A stretch of 64,000 nt of DNA from Solwaraspora sp. WMMD406 (GCF_029626025.1 NZ_JARUBF010000001.1:5364001-5428000), one strand, 5' to 3'; shown: positions 1 through 7,930, counted from the stretch's first letter. Notes: generated by a model from the letters alone, not told the origin. Made by a program: numbers and translations.

Positions 1-76
1 CACCGTCACATAAGGCAATCGATCCGTCACCGAACTTGCCGATCGAGGCCTGGCGGGATGGCAGCAGCACCGGTCG
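1..76. other. Left-edge intergenic sequence after the DUF3046 gene
   Basis: No coding signal is visible here. In many actinobacteria recA and recX lie directly downstream of the DUF3046 gene, so recA is expected just outside the window. I looked for a LexA-type box (GAAC-N4-GTTC) and did not find one in these bases. Confidence 0.3.
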
Positions 77-277
77 TCAGCGCAATCGGGACGGCACCCG
101 ATCGGGGTAGGCGGCACAGATCGCGCGCCACACCACCACCGTCTCCTCACCGGCCGACAGCGCCTGGGTGACGGTCCGCCCACCCAACTCGGCCAACACC
201 TGATCAGCGGCGATGCTGTGGGCGTACGCCGTACCGAAAACCTCTTCCAGACGGGTCCAGAAGTCCGTCAACCGCAT
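77..277 (-). CDS. DUF3046 family protein
   Basis: The 66-residue protein starts MRLTDFWTRLEEVFG and contains the HSIAADQVLAELGGRTV stretch and the VVWRAICAAY tail that I recognise from the actinobacterial DUF3046 family, whose members are about 60-70 residues long. Its function is unknown. The frame could extend upstream through a repeat-encoded Gly/Ser/Arg region, but the ATG at 277 is preceded by a GGAG-containing ribosome site about 7 nt away and gives the family length. The gene usually neighbours recA/recX (Rv2738c in M. tuberculosis), which suits its place at the edge of this conserved block. Confidence 0.85.
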   Translation of the reverse strand: MRLTDFWTRLEEVFGTAYAHSIAADQVLAELGGRTVTQALSAGEETVVVWRAICAAYPDRVPSRLR

Positions 278-330
278 CCTGCTCCGTCGCTCTCTCTCAG
301 TGTGCTTCGCCGGCATCCGACCGACCGGCT

Positions 331-410
331 CCCACCGACTCCCACCGGATCCCTCTGACTCCCACCGGCTTCCACCGGCTTCCACCGGCTTCCACCGGCT
401 TCCACCGGCT
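331..410. repeat. 10-bp tandem repeat upstream of DUF3046
   Basis: Five consecutive 10-bp units of the form tccaccggct run from 361 to 410, and degenerate copies (for example cccaccgact) reach back to about 331. The array fills the gap between the MFS gene and the DUF3046 gene, both read leftward. In the minus-strand frame it would encode a meaningless Gly-Ser-Arg-Trp peptide, so I treat it as non-coding. Confidence 0.85.
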
Positions 411-427
411 CCGGCGGACGCCGGCGG

Positions 428-1747
428 TCACCGCCGCGCCGCGGCGGCCGGCACGGGCCGCAGCGCGAGCGCCAGCAACGGTACCGTGGCCAGCGCCGCG
501 AGCATGTTGAGCACCGGGTAGCCGGCCCATCCGACGATCACGCCACTCACCGCGCCCGCCGCCGCGCCGGCCAGGCCCATCGTCAGGTCGGACAGGCCCT
601 GCACCGATGGCCGGACGTCGACCGGCACCGACTCGGACAGCAACGTCGAACCGGCGACCATCGTGCCGGACCACCCCAGACCGAGCAGCACCAGCCCGAC
701 GACCAGGCGTACGGTGTCGTGACCGGCCGTACCGGCGACCGCGCAGGCGGCCAGCAACAGGCCGATCCCGCCGAGGATCACCGGACGGCGGCCCACCCGG
801 TCGGTGAGCCACCCGACCACCGGGGCGAGCGCGTACATGCCGGCGATGTGCAGGCTCAACACGATCCCGACGACCTCAAGGACATCGTCGTCGCCATGGG
901 CCGTACCGAGATGCACCGGGGTCATCGCCATCACGCCGACCATCACCAGGTGGCCGACCGCGACGGCCGCGATACCGAGACGGGCGGCGGGGCTGGCGGC
1001 GACCACCCGCAGCGCGGGTCGCAGACCACGGCCGGTTCGATCCGCTGGCGCGCCAGCGGCGGGCGCACCAGCGGAGTAGGCAGACCCGGCGGCGGCCAGT
1101 CGGCGGGCGGTGAGCAGCGGATCCGGCCGGAGCCCGACAGCCAGGATCAGCGCGGCAAGCAGGAACGCCCCGACGCTGAACACGAACGGACCGGACAGCG
1201 ACGGCAGTCCGAATCCGCTCACCGACCGGTCGGCCAGCGAGGCGAAGTTCGGCGCGGTGACCGCCCCGATGGTGGTCGCCCAGACCACCAGGGACAGTTG
1301 CCGTCCGCGACGGGCCGGCTCGGCCAGATCGACCGCCGCGTACCTGGCCTGCAAACCCGCCGTGGTGGACCCGCCGAAGAGCAGCATGCCGACGAAGAGC
1401 AGCGGGACCCAGTCCAGCACGGCCGCCGCCACCACCAGCGCCGCGCCGGTGGCGCCGACGAGGTATCCGAGCACCAGGCCGGGGCGGCGGCCGCGCTCGT
1501 TCATGATCCGCACCACCGGTACGGCGAGCAGTGCCCCGCCCACCACCGCGGCGCTCTGCGCCAAGCCGGAGACGGTGGTGCCGCCGAGACGGGCGGCGAG
1601 CAGGCCACCCACGGAGATCCCGATGGTGACCCCGATACCGCCGACGACCTGCGTGCCGGCCAGCAGGCGCAGGGTGCGTCGCTGGATCCGGGCGACGTCG
1701 ACGCCGGTCGAGGTGGGGGTGGAACGTGGGGTGGTGAGCGCTGCCAT
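428..1747 (-). CDS. MFS transporter
   Basis: This 439-residue protein is almost wholly hydrophobic, with about 12 predicted membrane helices. Two copies of the major facilitator loop motif are visible: NERGRRPG after helix 2 and DRVGRRP after helix 8. Length and layout fit a drug or metabolite efflux permease in the cytoplasmic membrane, but the substrate cannot be read from sequence. The ATG at 1747 has an AGGGA ribosome site about 6 nt upstream. It lies 72 nt after udgX on the same strand and may share its transcript. Confidence 0.85.
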   Translation of the reverse strand: MAALTTPRSTPTSTGVDVARIQRRTLRLLAGTQVVGGIGVTIGISVGGLLAARLGGTTVSGLAQSAAVVGGALLAVPVVRIMNERGRRPGLVLGYLVGATGAALVVAAAVLDWVPLLFVGMLLFGGSTTAGLQARYAAVDLAEPARRGRQLSLVVWATTIGAVTAPNFASLADRSVSGFGLPSLSGPFVFSVGAFLLAALILAVGLRPDPLLTARRLAAAGSAYSAGAPAAGAPADRTGRGLRPALRVVAASPAARLGIAAVAVGHLVMVGVMAMTPVHLGTAHGDDDVLEVVGIVLSLHIAGMYALAPVVGWLTDRVGRRPVILGGIGLLLAACAVAGTAGHDTVRLVVGLVLLGLGWSGTMVAGSTLLSESVPVDVRPSVQGLSDLTMGLAGAAAGAVSGVIVGWAGYPVLNMLAALATVPLLALALRPVPAAAARR

Positions 1748-1819
1748 CAGTGTCCCTCGGTCGGCCCGTACCGGTCCAGCCGGTGAAGGGGTGGGTAGCT
1801 GGGGTGAGCCGGCGAGGAG

Positions 1820-2491
1820 CTAGCCAGCGAGGAGCTTGCCGGCGACGGTGAGATCGGCGACCAGACCACGGTAGGCGGTCTCCCGGTCGTCGGCCCGCAG
1901 CACGGCGGAGGGGTGGATCGTAGCCACCAGCCGGGCCGGGGCGACCGGGAAATCCCGCGCCCGCTGCGCCGAGTCGGGCCAGGGCATCGGTACGCCGCGC
2001 GACCGGGTCACCCGGAACGACGGACCGAGCAGCGCCTTGGCCGCCGTCGCGCCCAGGACCACCACCACCTCGGGCCGCAGCATCGCGAACTCGGCCACCA
2101 GCCAGGGTCGGCAGGCCACTATGTGCACCCGGTCCGGGGTCTGATGGATCCGACGGCTTCCCTTGAGCTGGAACCGGAAGTGCTTCACCGCGTTGGTCAG
2201 GTAAATCTGGTCGGCCGCGATCCCGGCGTCGTCCACCGCCCGGCGCAGCAGATGCCCGGCCGGGCCGACGAACGGCAGCCCCTGCCGGTCCTCGACGTCG
2301 CCGGGCTGTTCGCCGACCATCACCACCCGGGCGTCGGCGTCGCCTCGGCCGAAGACGACCTGGGTGGCGTCCTGATGCAGGTCGCACCCACGACAGCCGG
2401 GAGCCGCCGCGCGCAGGTCGGCGAGGTCGGCGGCATCGGTGGGGACGTACGGGTCGGCACCCGTGGTAGTGGTGGTGTCGGGTCGAGTCAC
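1820..2491 (-). CDS. udgX: UdgX-type uracil-DNA-binding (crosslinking) protein
   Basis: The 223-residue protein belongs to the family-4-like uracil-DNA glycosylase superfamily. Motif 1 is GEQPGDVEDRQGLPFVGPAG (60-79), and the UdgX hallmark loop is RRIHQTP (113-119). In M. smegmatis UdgX the loop histidine forms a covalent bond to the sugar after uracil removal; H116 is the equivalent here. Iron-sulfur ligands appear to be C33, C36 and C127. The fourth family-4 cysteine (in the VKC context) is replaced by H104 in VKHF, as I recall for UdgX. HPSAVLR (around 195) is the second active-site motif. It starts at GTG with AAGGA just upstream. It probably acts in repair or masking of uracil in DNA. 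Confidence 0.9.
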   Translation of the reverse strand: MTRPDTTTTTGADPYVPTDAADLADLRAAAPGCRGCDLHQDATQVVFGRGDADARVVMVGEQPGDVEDRQGLPFVGPAGHLLRRAVDDAGIAADQIYLTNAVKHFRFQLKGSRRIHQTPDRVHIVACRPWLVAEFAMLRPEVVVVLGATAAKALLGPSFRVTRSRGVPMPWPDSAQRARDFPVAPARLVATIHPSAVLRADDRETAYRGLVADLTVAGKLLAG

Positions 2492-2589
2492 ATGTCCTTC
2501 TTACCGGGTCCGGTGCCGGCAGCTCACCCGGGCGGGGGTCGGGGGTCCGGCACGGTCTCCCTCCGCCGCCGGCCGGGGCTGACAACGGT

Positions 2590-3948
2590 TCACCGCCCGA
2601 TCGGTCGCCGCGAGGGTGGCCGGACCGCCCGGTGTACCGCCTGGGCCAACGCCGCCATCGCGTCGTCGTCGAGGCGGCTGATGGTGATCCGGACGCCGGC
2701 GGCGCTGTCCAGCCGGTAGCGCGAACCAGGTGCGACGAGGTAGCCCTCCGCTTGCAGCTGCCCGACCGCCCACGTCTCGTCGGTGACGGGAACCCAGACG
2801 TTGATCCCGCTGCCGCCGTGGCTGGCCACGCCGTGCTCGCCCAGCGCGGCCCGCAGCGCGGTGCGTCGTCGCCGGTAGCTGTCAGCGGCGGAGGTGACGG
2901 TCGCGGCGACCGTCGGGTCCCGCCACAGTCGCACGACCAGATGCTGCAGCAGGGTGGAGACCCAGCCGGAGCCGATCCGCATCCGCCCCTCGATCCGGCT
3001 CACCGTCGCCTCGTCACCGGTCAGCAGCGCTACCCGCAGGTCCGGCCCGTACGGCTTGCTGACGGATCGGACGAAGGCCCAGTGGGTGGTCGCGCCCGCC
3101 AGCGGACGCGCGGGGGCGTCGGAGAGTTCGGCGGCGTGGTCGTCCTCGACGAGCAGTACGTCAGGGCTGGCCCGCAGCAGTCCGCGTAACGCGTCGGCGC
3201 GCGGCGCCGACACGGCCGCCCCGGTCGGGTTCTGGGCCCGGGTGGTGACCACCACGGCGCGGGCTCCGGCAGCGAGTGCCCGGCGCAGACCCGACTCGGT
3301 CGGGCCGTGGTCGTCGACCGGCATCGGTACGGCGGTCAGGCCCAGGGCAGCGACGAGGTCGAGCAGGTTTGCCCAGCCCGGATCCTCGACGGCGACCCGG
3401 TCACCGGGTCGCAGCTGACCACGGAGCAGGCGTTCGATCCCGTCCAGGGCTCCGCTGGTCACCGTGACCGGGGCCGGCAGGAGGCCGGTCGCGGCGAACC
3501 GTTCGCGGGCCAGCTCGGTCAGTGCGGGCAGCGGGCCGGCGTCGGCGTAGCCGGGGGTGTACCCGTCGGCGTCGAGGGTGTGGGCGAGGCTGGCGAGGTG
3601 GGTCGGGATCGACGGCAGCAGCCGTGGGTCGGGCTCTCCGGTGGCGAGGTCGAGAAGGCCGTCGGGGGCCGGCGGCGGCATCGGGTCGGACCTCGGGCCG
3701 AGCTCCGCCACCGGGGTACGGGGTCGGATCCGGGTGCCCCGCCGGCCGTCGGTATGCACGATTCCCCGCTGGCGTAGGACCTGGTAGGCCTTGGCCACGG
3801 TGGCGGGGCTGACCGCCAGGGTCGCCGCCAGGACGCGTACCGGCGGAAGCGCCGCTCCCGGTGCCAGCGCCCCGGTCCGCACTCCGGTCTCGACGCTGGC
3901 GCAGATCTCGGTCGCCGTCGAACCGACCGGCTGATAATGTTCTACCAC
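2590..3948 (-). CDS. MocR/PdxR-type GntR regulator with aminotransferase domain
   Basis: The 452-residue protein has an N-terminal GntR-type winged helix (about 10-75, LPPVRVLAATLAVSPATVAKAY) joined to a class I aminotransferase-like domain. The PLP-lysine context is SVSKPYGPDLRVAL. Such MocR proteins usually bind PLP or an adduct and control vitamin B6, GABA or taurine genes. The divergent neighbour is related to pyridoxamine-phosphate oxidases, so PLP or flavin-cofactor control is a reasonable inference. The GTG start lies inside a near-perfect palindrome, so autoregulation is likely. It has no Shine-Dalgarno; a TACAAT -10-like hexamer (3964-3959) lies 10 nt before the start, suggesting a nearly leaderless mRNA. 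Confidence 0.88.
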   Translation of the reverse strand: MVEHYQPVGSTATEICASVETGVRTGALAPGAALPPVRVLAATLAVSPATVAKAYQVLRQRGIVHTDGRRGTRIRPRTPVAELGPRSDPMPPPAPDGLLDLATGEPDPRLLPSIPTHLASLAHTLDADGYTPGYADAGPLPALTELARERFAATGLLPAPVTVTSGALDGIERLLRGQLRPGDRVAVEDPGWANLLDLVAALGLTAVPMPVDDHGPTESGLRRALAAGARAVVVTTRAQNPTGAAVSAPRADALRGLLRASPDVLLVEDDHAAELSDAPARPLAGATTHWAFVRSVSKPYGPDLRVALLTGDEATVSRIEGRMRIGSGWVSTLLQHLVVRLWRDPTVAATVTSAADSYRRRRTALRAALGEHGVASHGGSGINVWVPVTDETWAVGQLQAEGYLVAPGSRYRLDSAAGVRITISRLDDDAMAALAQAVHRAVRPPSRRPIGR

Positions 3949-3975
3949 AATCAGTAGATTGTACTAGAACAATGT
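3939..3975. promoter_or_regulatory. Palindromic operator/promoter between MocR gene and PNPOx-like gene
   Basis: Arms GTTCTAccACAATC (3939-3952) and GATTGTacTAGAAC (3957-3970) are inverted repeats, 12 of 14 positions matching around a 4-bp centre. A second overlapping palindrome, ATTGTnCTAGnACAAT, is centred on CTAG (3959-3974). The element covers the regulator's start codon. A minus-strand -10 candidate (TACAAT, 3964-3959) and a plus-strand candidate (TAGATT, 3955-3960) both lie inside it, so one bound protein could block both divergent promoters. The region is strikingly AT-rich against its surroundings. Confidence 0.75.
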
Positions 3976-3986
3976 TGGGAGGGCGA

Positions 3987-4655
3987 GTGTATCCCCGTAC
4001 CGATCGGACCACCGCGACCCGCGACCGTGGCCGGGTCAGCTACCAGCGGGCCGACGCCCACCGGATCCTCGACGAGGCCTACCACTGCAGCCTGGCCTTT
4101 GTCGTCGACGGACTGCCCCGCGTCCTACCCACCCTGCACGTACGCATCGACAACACCCTCTATCTGCACGGCTCGACCGGCAGCCGCCCGCTGCTCGCCG
4201 CCCGGTCGCCCGACGGACTGCCGGTGTGCGTGGCCGTCACCATCCTGGACGGACTGGTCTATGCCAGGGCGCAGGCACACCACAGCGCCAACTACCGGTC
4301 GGTCGTCGTCCATGGACTCGCCCGGCTGGTCAGCGACGACGTCGACAAACGGCGGGTGCTCGACGCCCTGGTGGACAAGGCCGCTCCCGGCCGTACCGCC
4401 GACAGCCGGCCGCCCAGTCGCCGGGAACTCGCCGAGACCGCCGTGCTCGCCGTGGCGCTCGACGAGGTGTCGGTCAAGAGCAGATCCGGCGAACCGAACG
4501 ACGAGGACGCCGACCTGGCGCTGCCGTACTGGGCCGGGGTGCTGCCGCTGACCACGGTCGCCGGCCCGGTACGGACCGCGTCCGGGGTGACCACCGCACC
4601 CCCGCCATACCTACCGTCGACGACGTGGCCGAACGCACACCGCCGGCCTGGGTAA
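3987..4655 (+). CDS. Pyridoxamine 5'-phosphate oxidase-related flavin-binding protein
   Basis: The product (about 222 residues) has the split-barrel pattern of the Pyridox_ox_2 group: HRILDEAYHCSLAFVVDGLPRVLPT, then LYLHGSTGSRPL, and later ANYRSVVVHG. Members bind FMN or related cofactors; the reaction here is unknown. I chose GTG 3987 because GGGAGGG (3977-3983) is a strong ribosome site directly upstream. An in-frame ATG at 3972 is possible but would place that site inside the gene. It is transcribed away from the MocR regulator across a palindromic operator and is its likely target. It is not the biosynthetic PdxH itself. Confidence 0.8.
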   Translation: MYPRTDRTTATRDRGRVSYQRADAHRILDEAYHCSLAFVVDGLPRVLPTLHVRIDNTLYLHGSTGSRPLLAARSPDGLPVCVAVTILDGLVYARAQAHHSANYRSVVVHGLARLVSDDVDKRRVLDALVDKAAPGRTADSRPPSRRELAETAVLAVALDEVSVKSRSGEPNDEDADLALPYWAGVLPLTTVAGPVRTASGVTTAPPPYLPSTTWPNAHRRPG

Positions 4656-4695
4656 TCCACTCGACCTGACCACGACCAGCCATCAGGATGACCGC

Positions 4696-5355
4696 ATGCT
4701 CGGCATCACCGACCTGTGGACGTACGTCCTCGGCACCATCGCGATCGTCCTGCTCCCCGGCCCGAACTCACTGTTCGTGCTCTCCACCGCGGCCCGGCGC
4801 GGCGTCCGCCGCGGCTACCAGGCGGCCGGCGGCGTGTTCCTCGGCGACACCGTGCTGATGGTGCTCTCCGCAGCCGGCGTCGCCTCGCTGCTCAAGGCGC
4901 ACCCGGCGCTCTTCACCGTGATCAAGTACGCCGGGGCGGCGTACCTCGGCTATGTCGGTCTGACCATGCTGCGGGCGGCGTGGCGCCGCTGGCGACGGCG
5001 CGACGATCCGACCACGCCCCGGCTGGTCGACGCCGCCGAGCCGGCCGCCGTCCGCTACCCGTTCCGTCGAGCGACGGTGATCAGCCTGCTCAACCCGAAG
5101 GCGATCCTCTTCTTCGTCTCCTTCTTCATCCAGTTCGTCGACCCGGCGTACCCCTATCCCGGGTTGTCGTTCCTGCTGCTCGGCCTGATCGCCCAGGCGT
5201 TCAGCGTGATCTACCTGACCGTCCTGATCTTCACCGGGACCTACCTGGCGCTGCAGTTCCGGCAGCGGCGCCGGCTCGCCGCCGTGGTGACCAGCGGAGT
5301 GGGTGCGCTGTTCGTCGGGTTCGGCGTCAAACTGGCCACCGCCGGGAGCGCCTGA
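4696..5355 (+). CDS. leuE: LysE/RhtB family exporter, LeuE-like
   Basis: The 219-residue protein has about six hydrophobic segments and the family signature LLPGPNSLFVLSTAARRG near residues 19-36, followed by GYQAAGGVFLGDTVLM, close to E. coli LeuE (YeaS). The role would be amino acid efflux through the cytoplasmic membrane; leucine is suggested only by resemblance. The ATG follows an AGGA site. It is 40 nt downstream of the PNPOx-like gene on the same strand and could be co-transcribed with it under the MocR operator, a common pairing of MocR genes with amino acid transporters. Confidence 0.8.
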   Translation: MLGITDLWTYVLGTIAIVLLPGPNSLFVLSTAARRGVRRGYQAAGGVFLGDTVLMVLSAAGVASLLKAHPALFTVIKYAGAAYLGYVGLTMLRAAWRRWRRRDDPTTPRLVDAAEPAAVRYPFRRATVISLLNPKAILFFVSFFIQFVDPAYPYPGLSFLLLGLIAQAFSVIYLTVLIFTGTYLALQFRQRRRLAAVVTSGVGALFVGFGVKLATAGSA

Positions 5356-5366
5356 ACCCGCCGGCC

Positions 5367-5410
5367 GCGCGACCGCCCGGCGACCGCGCGACCGCCCGGC
5401 GACCGCCCGG
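5367..5410. repeat. 19-bp tandem repeat between convergent genes
   Basis: Two complete copies of gcgcgaccgcccggcgacc (5367-5385 and 5386-5404) and a partial third fill the short gap between the stop of the LeuE-like gene and the stop of the convergent CNNM gene. No dyad typical of a terminator is obvious. Confidence 0.75.
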
Positions 5411-5421
5411 ACGATCACCGG

Positions 5422-6486
5422 TCACCGCATCCGTCGGCCCCGGGGAACGGTGTCGGTCTCGTCGTCGAACTCGCCGATGACCTCCTCCAACAGGTCCTCC
5501 AAAGCGACGAAACCGATCGGCCGGTCCGCCCCGGAACCGTTGGTGACCAGGGCGAGCTGTGCCTGATCGGCCCGCATCGCGGCGACCGCCTCGGTCACCG
5601 TGGCACTCGCCGGCAGGGTGAACGGTCGGCTCATCAACGCCTCGGCGGTGGTCAGCCCACCGACCGTGTTGGCCCGCACCGCGTCGCGGACGTGCACGAT
5701 GCCCACGGGTGCGCCCTGGTCGCCGAAGACCACCAGCCGGGACCGGCCACTGCCCCGGGACTGCTCCTCGATCCGGTCGGCGGTGTCGGTCGAGACCACC
5801 GACACGACCTGGTGCACCGGCTGCATCACGTCGCTGACCGTGGTCCGCTCCAGCTGGAGCATCTTCGCCAGCAACTCGTGCTGGTCCGGTGGGAGCAGCC
5901 CGTGCTCCCGGGACTGCTCCAGCAGGATCCGTAGCTCCTCCGGACCGTGCACCTGGGCGAGCTGGTCCTGCGGCTCGACCCGGAACAGCCGCAGCACCGC
6001 GTTGGCGATGGCGTTCAACCCGGACAGGATCGGCCGCGACACCCAGGCGAACGCCCGGAACGGCAGCGCCAGCAGCAGCGCCGACCGCTCAGGATGGGTG
6101 ATCGCCCACGACTTCGGCGCCATCTCCCCCACCACCAGGTGCAGGAACACCACCAACGCGAGCGCGAAGAGGAAGGCGATCAGGTGGCTCGCGGCGTACG
6201 GCAGCCCGGCCGTCTCCAGCAGCGGGGCGACCAGCCGCTCCACCGCGGGTTCGGCGAGCGCCCCCAGGCCGAGGGTGCAGACGGTGATGCCGAGCTGTGC
6301 GCCGGCCAGCATCAAGGACAGTTCCCGGGTCCCGTCGAGGGCCGCCTTTGCGGCCCGGCTGCCCCCCGCCGCCGCCTGCTCCAGGCGGTACCGTTTGCTC
6401 GCCACCAGGGCGAACTCGGCGGCGACGAAGAACCCGTTCAACGCCAGCAACACCACCGAGATCAGCAGGGCCCAGCCGGTACTCAC
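5422..6486 (-). CDS. CNNM/hemolysin-like membrane protein with CBS pair (short form)
   Basis: The 354-residue protein has the DUF21/CNNM membrane domain (about 1-185; NGFFVAAEFALVASKRYRLEQ, VGEMAPKSWAI) and then a CBS pair (about 200-340, ending FVALEDLLEEVIGEFDDE). The C-terminal CorC_HlyC domain is missing; the protein ends some 15 residues after the CBS pair. Relatives take part in Mg2+/Co2+ or Na+ homeostasis. Its GTG start overlaps the stop of the upstream paralogue (GTGA), so the two are translationally coupled. Pairing a long and a short CNNM protein is common in actinobacteria and suggests a heteromeric complex. Confidence 0.88.
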   Translation of the reverse strand: MSTGWALLISVVLLALNGFFVAAEFALVASKRYRLEQAAAGGSRAAKAALDGTRELSLMLAGAQLGITVCTLGLGALAEPAVERLVAPLLETAGLPYAASHLIAFLFALALVVFLHLVVGEMAPKSWAITHPERSALLLALPFRAFAWVSRPILSGLNAIANAVLRLFRVEPQDQLAQVHGPEELRILLEQSREHGLLPPDQHELLAKMLQLERTTVSDVMQPVHQVVSVVSTDTADRIEEQSRGSGRSRLVVFGDQGAPVGIVHVRDAVRANTVGGLTTAEALMSRPFTLPASATVTEAVAAMRADQAQLALVTNGSGADRPIGFVALEDLLEEVIGEFDDETDTVPRGRRMR

Positions 6487-7820
6487 ACGACCACTTCCAA
6501 CCGCACCGAGTCGGCGACGTGCCGGTCGACGGACAACACCTGCAGCACCGCCCGCCGGCCGGTCCGGTCGCCGTTGACCGCGCCGGTGTCGTCCAGGCTG
6601 ATCGAGATGCGGTCGCCGACCACCGGCACCCGGCCCAGCTCTCGCATCACCAGTCCGGACAAGGTGTCGTACTCCGGGGCGGTCGGCAGCTCGACGCCGG
6701 TGGTGTCGGCGACCTCGTCAATCCGCCAACGGGCCGGCACCAGCCAGGATCCGTCCTCCTGCCGGGCGGGCGCCGGCTCCGGCGGATCGTCCTCGTCCCG
6801 GATCGGGCCGACGAGTTCCTCCGCGATGTCCTCCAGGCTGATGACCCCGGCGAAGCCGCCGTACTCGTCGACCACGCACGCCAACTGGCGGTGTCCCTTG
6901 CGGAGCCGGTCCAGCACCGCCGGCAGCGCGAGGGTGTCGGGCACCAGCAGCGGCGGGACCAACACCGCAGCGACCGTCGTGGTGGCGCGCTGCGCCGGCG
7001 GTACGGTGAGCACGTCGGCGATGCTGGCGATGCCCACCACGTCGTCGACGCCGTCGGCCCCGTACACGGGAAATCGGGAGTGCCCGGTCTCCAACAGGTC
7101 GACCAGGTCGGTGACAGGCGCGTCGACCCGCACCGCGTGGACGTCGACCCGGGGCACCATCGCCTCGCCGGCGGTCAGCTGGCGAAAATGCAGACCCCGG
7201 TCGAGCAGCATGGACATGGCCGAGTCGAGGTGGCCCTCCTGCCGTGACTCGGCGATGATCTGGCCCAGGTCCTCGGCCGTCGCCCCACTGGGCAGCTCCT
7301 CGATCGGGTCGATGCCGACGCGGCGCAGCAGCCGGTTGGCGGCGATGTCGAACAGCCGGATCAGCGGACCCGCCACGGCAAGATAGATCAACGTCGACCG
7401 ACTGAGCGCCCGGGCCAGCGGTACGGCGCGGGCCAGCGCGAGGTTCTTCGGCGCCAACTCGCCGAGCACCATCTGCACCACGGTAGAGATGACCAGGGCG
7501 AGCGCCACGGAGATGGTCAGGCTCGCCGCCGGCGGCACCCCCACCCCGCCGAGCAGGTCGGACAGTCCCGCGCCGAGGTACGGTTCGGCGACGTAGCCGA
7601 CCAACAGCGCGGTCACCGTGATCCCCAGCTGGGCACCGGACAACATGAACGACAGTCGGCTGGTCACCCGCAGCGCCCGCTCGGCGGCGGCGTCGCCGTG
7701 CTCCGCCATCGTCCGCAGCTTGCCCCGGTCGACGGCGACATAGCCGAACTCCTGGGCGACGAAATAGCCGGTCGCGACGGTCAGCACCGTGATCAGAAGT
7801 ACGCCGAACACGATCAACAC
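6483..7820 (-). CDS. CNNM/CorC family membrane protein with CBS and CorC_HlyC domains
   Basis: The 445-residue protein carries the DUF21 membrane domain (LGELAPKNLALARAVPLA), a CBS pair (about 215-345; SRFPVYG, VVDEYGGFAGVISLEDI) and the C-terminal CorC_HlyC domain (about 360-440; LSGLVMRELGRVPVVGD). It is the full-length partner of the next gene. The likely role is cation transport or sensing in the cytoplasmic membrane. It starts at GTG 7820 without a clear ribosome site. A small upstream ORF overlaps this start and may drive its translation. The Mrp cation antiporter operon lies on the same strand about 220 nt upstream. Confidence 0.88.
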   Translation of the reverse strand: MLIVFGVLLITVLTVATGYFVAQEFGYVAVDRGKLRTMAEHGDAAAERALRVTSRLSFMLSGAQLGITVTALLVGYVAEPYLGAGLSDLLGGVGVPPAASLTISVALALVISTVVQMVLGELAPKNLALARAVPLARALSRSTLIYLAVAGPLIRLFDIAANRLLRRVGIDPIEELPSGATAEDLGQIIAESRQEGHLDSAMSMLLDRGLHFRQLTAGEAMVPRVDVHAVRVDAPVTDLVDLLETGHSRFPVYGADGVDDVVGIASIADVLTVPPAQRATTTVAAVLVPPLLVPDTLALPAVLDRLRKGHRQLACVVDEYGGFAGVISLEDIAEELVGPIRDEDDPPEPAPARQEDGSWLVPARWRIDEVADTTGVELPTAPEYDTLSGLVMRELGRVPVVGDRISISLDDTGAVNGDRTGRRAVLQVLSVDRHVADSVRLEVVV

Positions 7821-7918
7821 GAGCGGCTCAGCGCTCCGGGGACCGGTGGCGGGACGGACGTGGGCCGGGGCTCACCCGGCTGGCTACTGCTGCCCTCCTG
7901 GGCAGGAGCGTCGGTCAT
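7814..7918 (-). CDS. Putative 34-residue leader peptide overlapping the CNNM gene start
   Basis: An ATG at 7918 opens a 34-codon frame, MTDAPAQEGSSSQPGE followed by a Pro-rich tail ending SRSC. Its TGA (7816-7814) falls just inside the CNNM gene, overlapping the GTG start region in another frame. The hexamer TATACT ends exactly 6 nt before the ATG, the geometry of a leaderless transcript. Termination-reinitiation on the CNNM start would explain the missing Shine-Dalgarno there. No family is recognised and the peptide has no hydrophobic segment. Confidence 0.4.
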   Translation of the reverse strand: MTDAPAQEGSSSQPGEPRPTSVPPPVPGALSRSC

Positions 7919-7924
7919 GGCCGG

Positions 7925-7930
7925 AGTATA
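7925..7930 (-). promoter_or_regulatory. Candidate -10 box for the CNNM gene pair
   Basis: On the minus strand TATACT reads from 7930 to 7925 inside an unusually AT-rich patch (tatata). A transcript starting 6-7 nt later would begin at the ATG of the small leader ORF. No convincing -35 hexamer is visible. Confidence 0.45.

Noticed and set aside
3861-3986. Upstream extension of the PNPOx-like gene from 3861
   Set aside because: It would run through the operator and the start of the divergent regulator, encodes an Arg-rich lead with no family match, and ignores the GGGAGGG ribosome site.
5422-7820. CNNM proteins as true hemolysins
   Set aside because: The hemolysin label is historical for the DUF21-CBS family; the domain layout is that of cation transport proteins.
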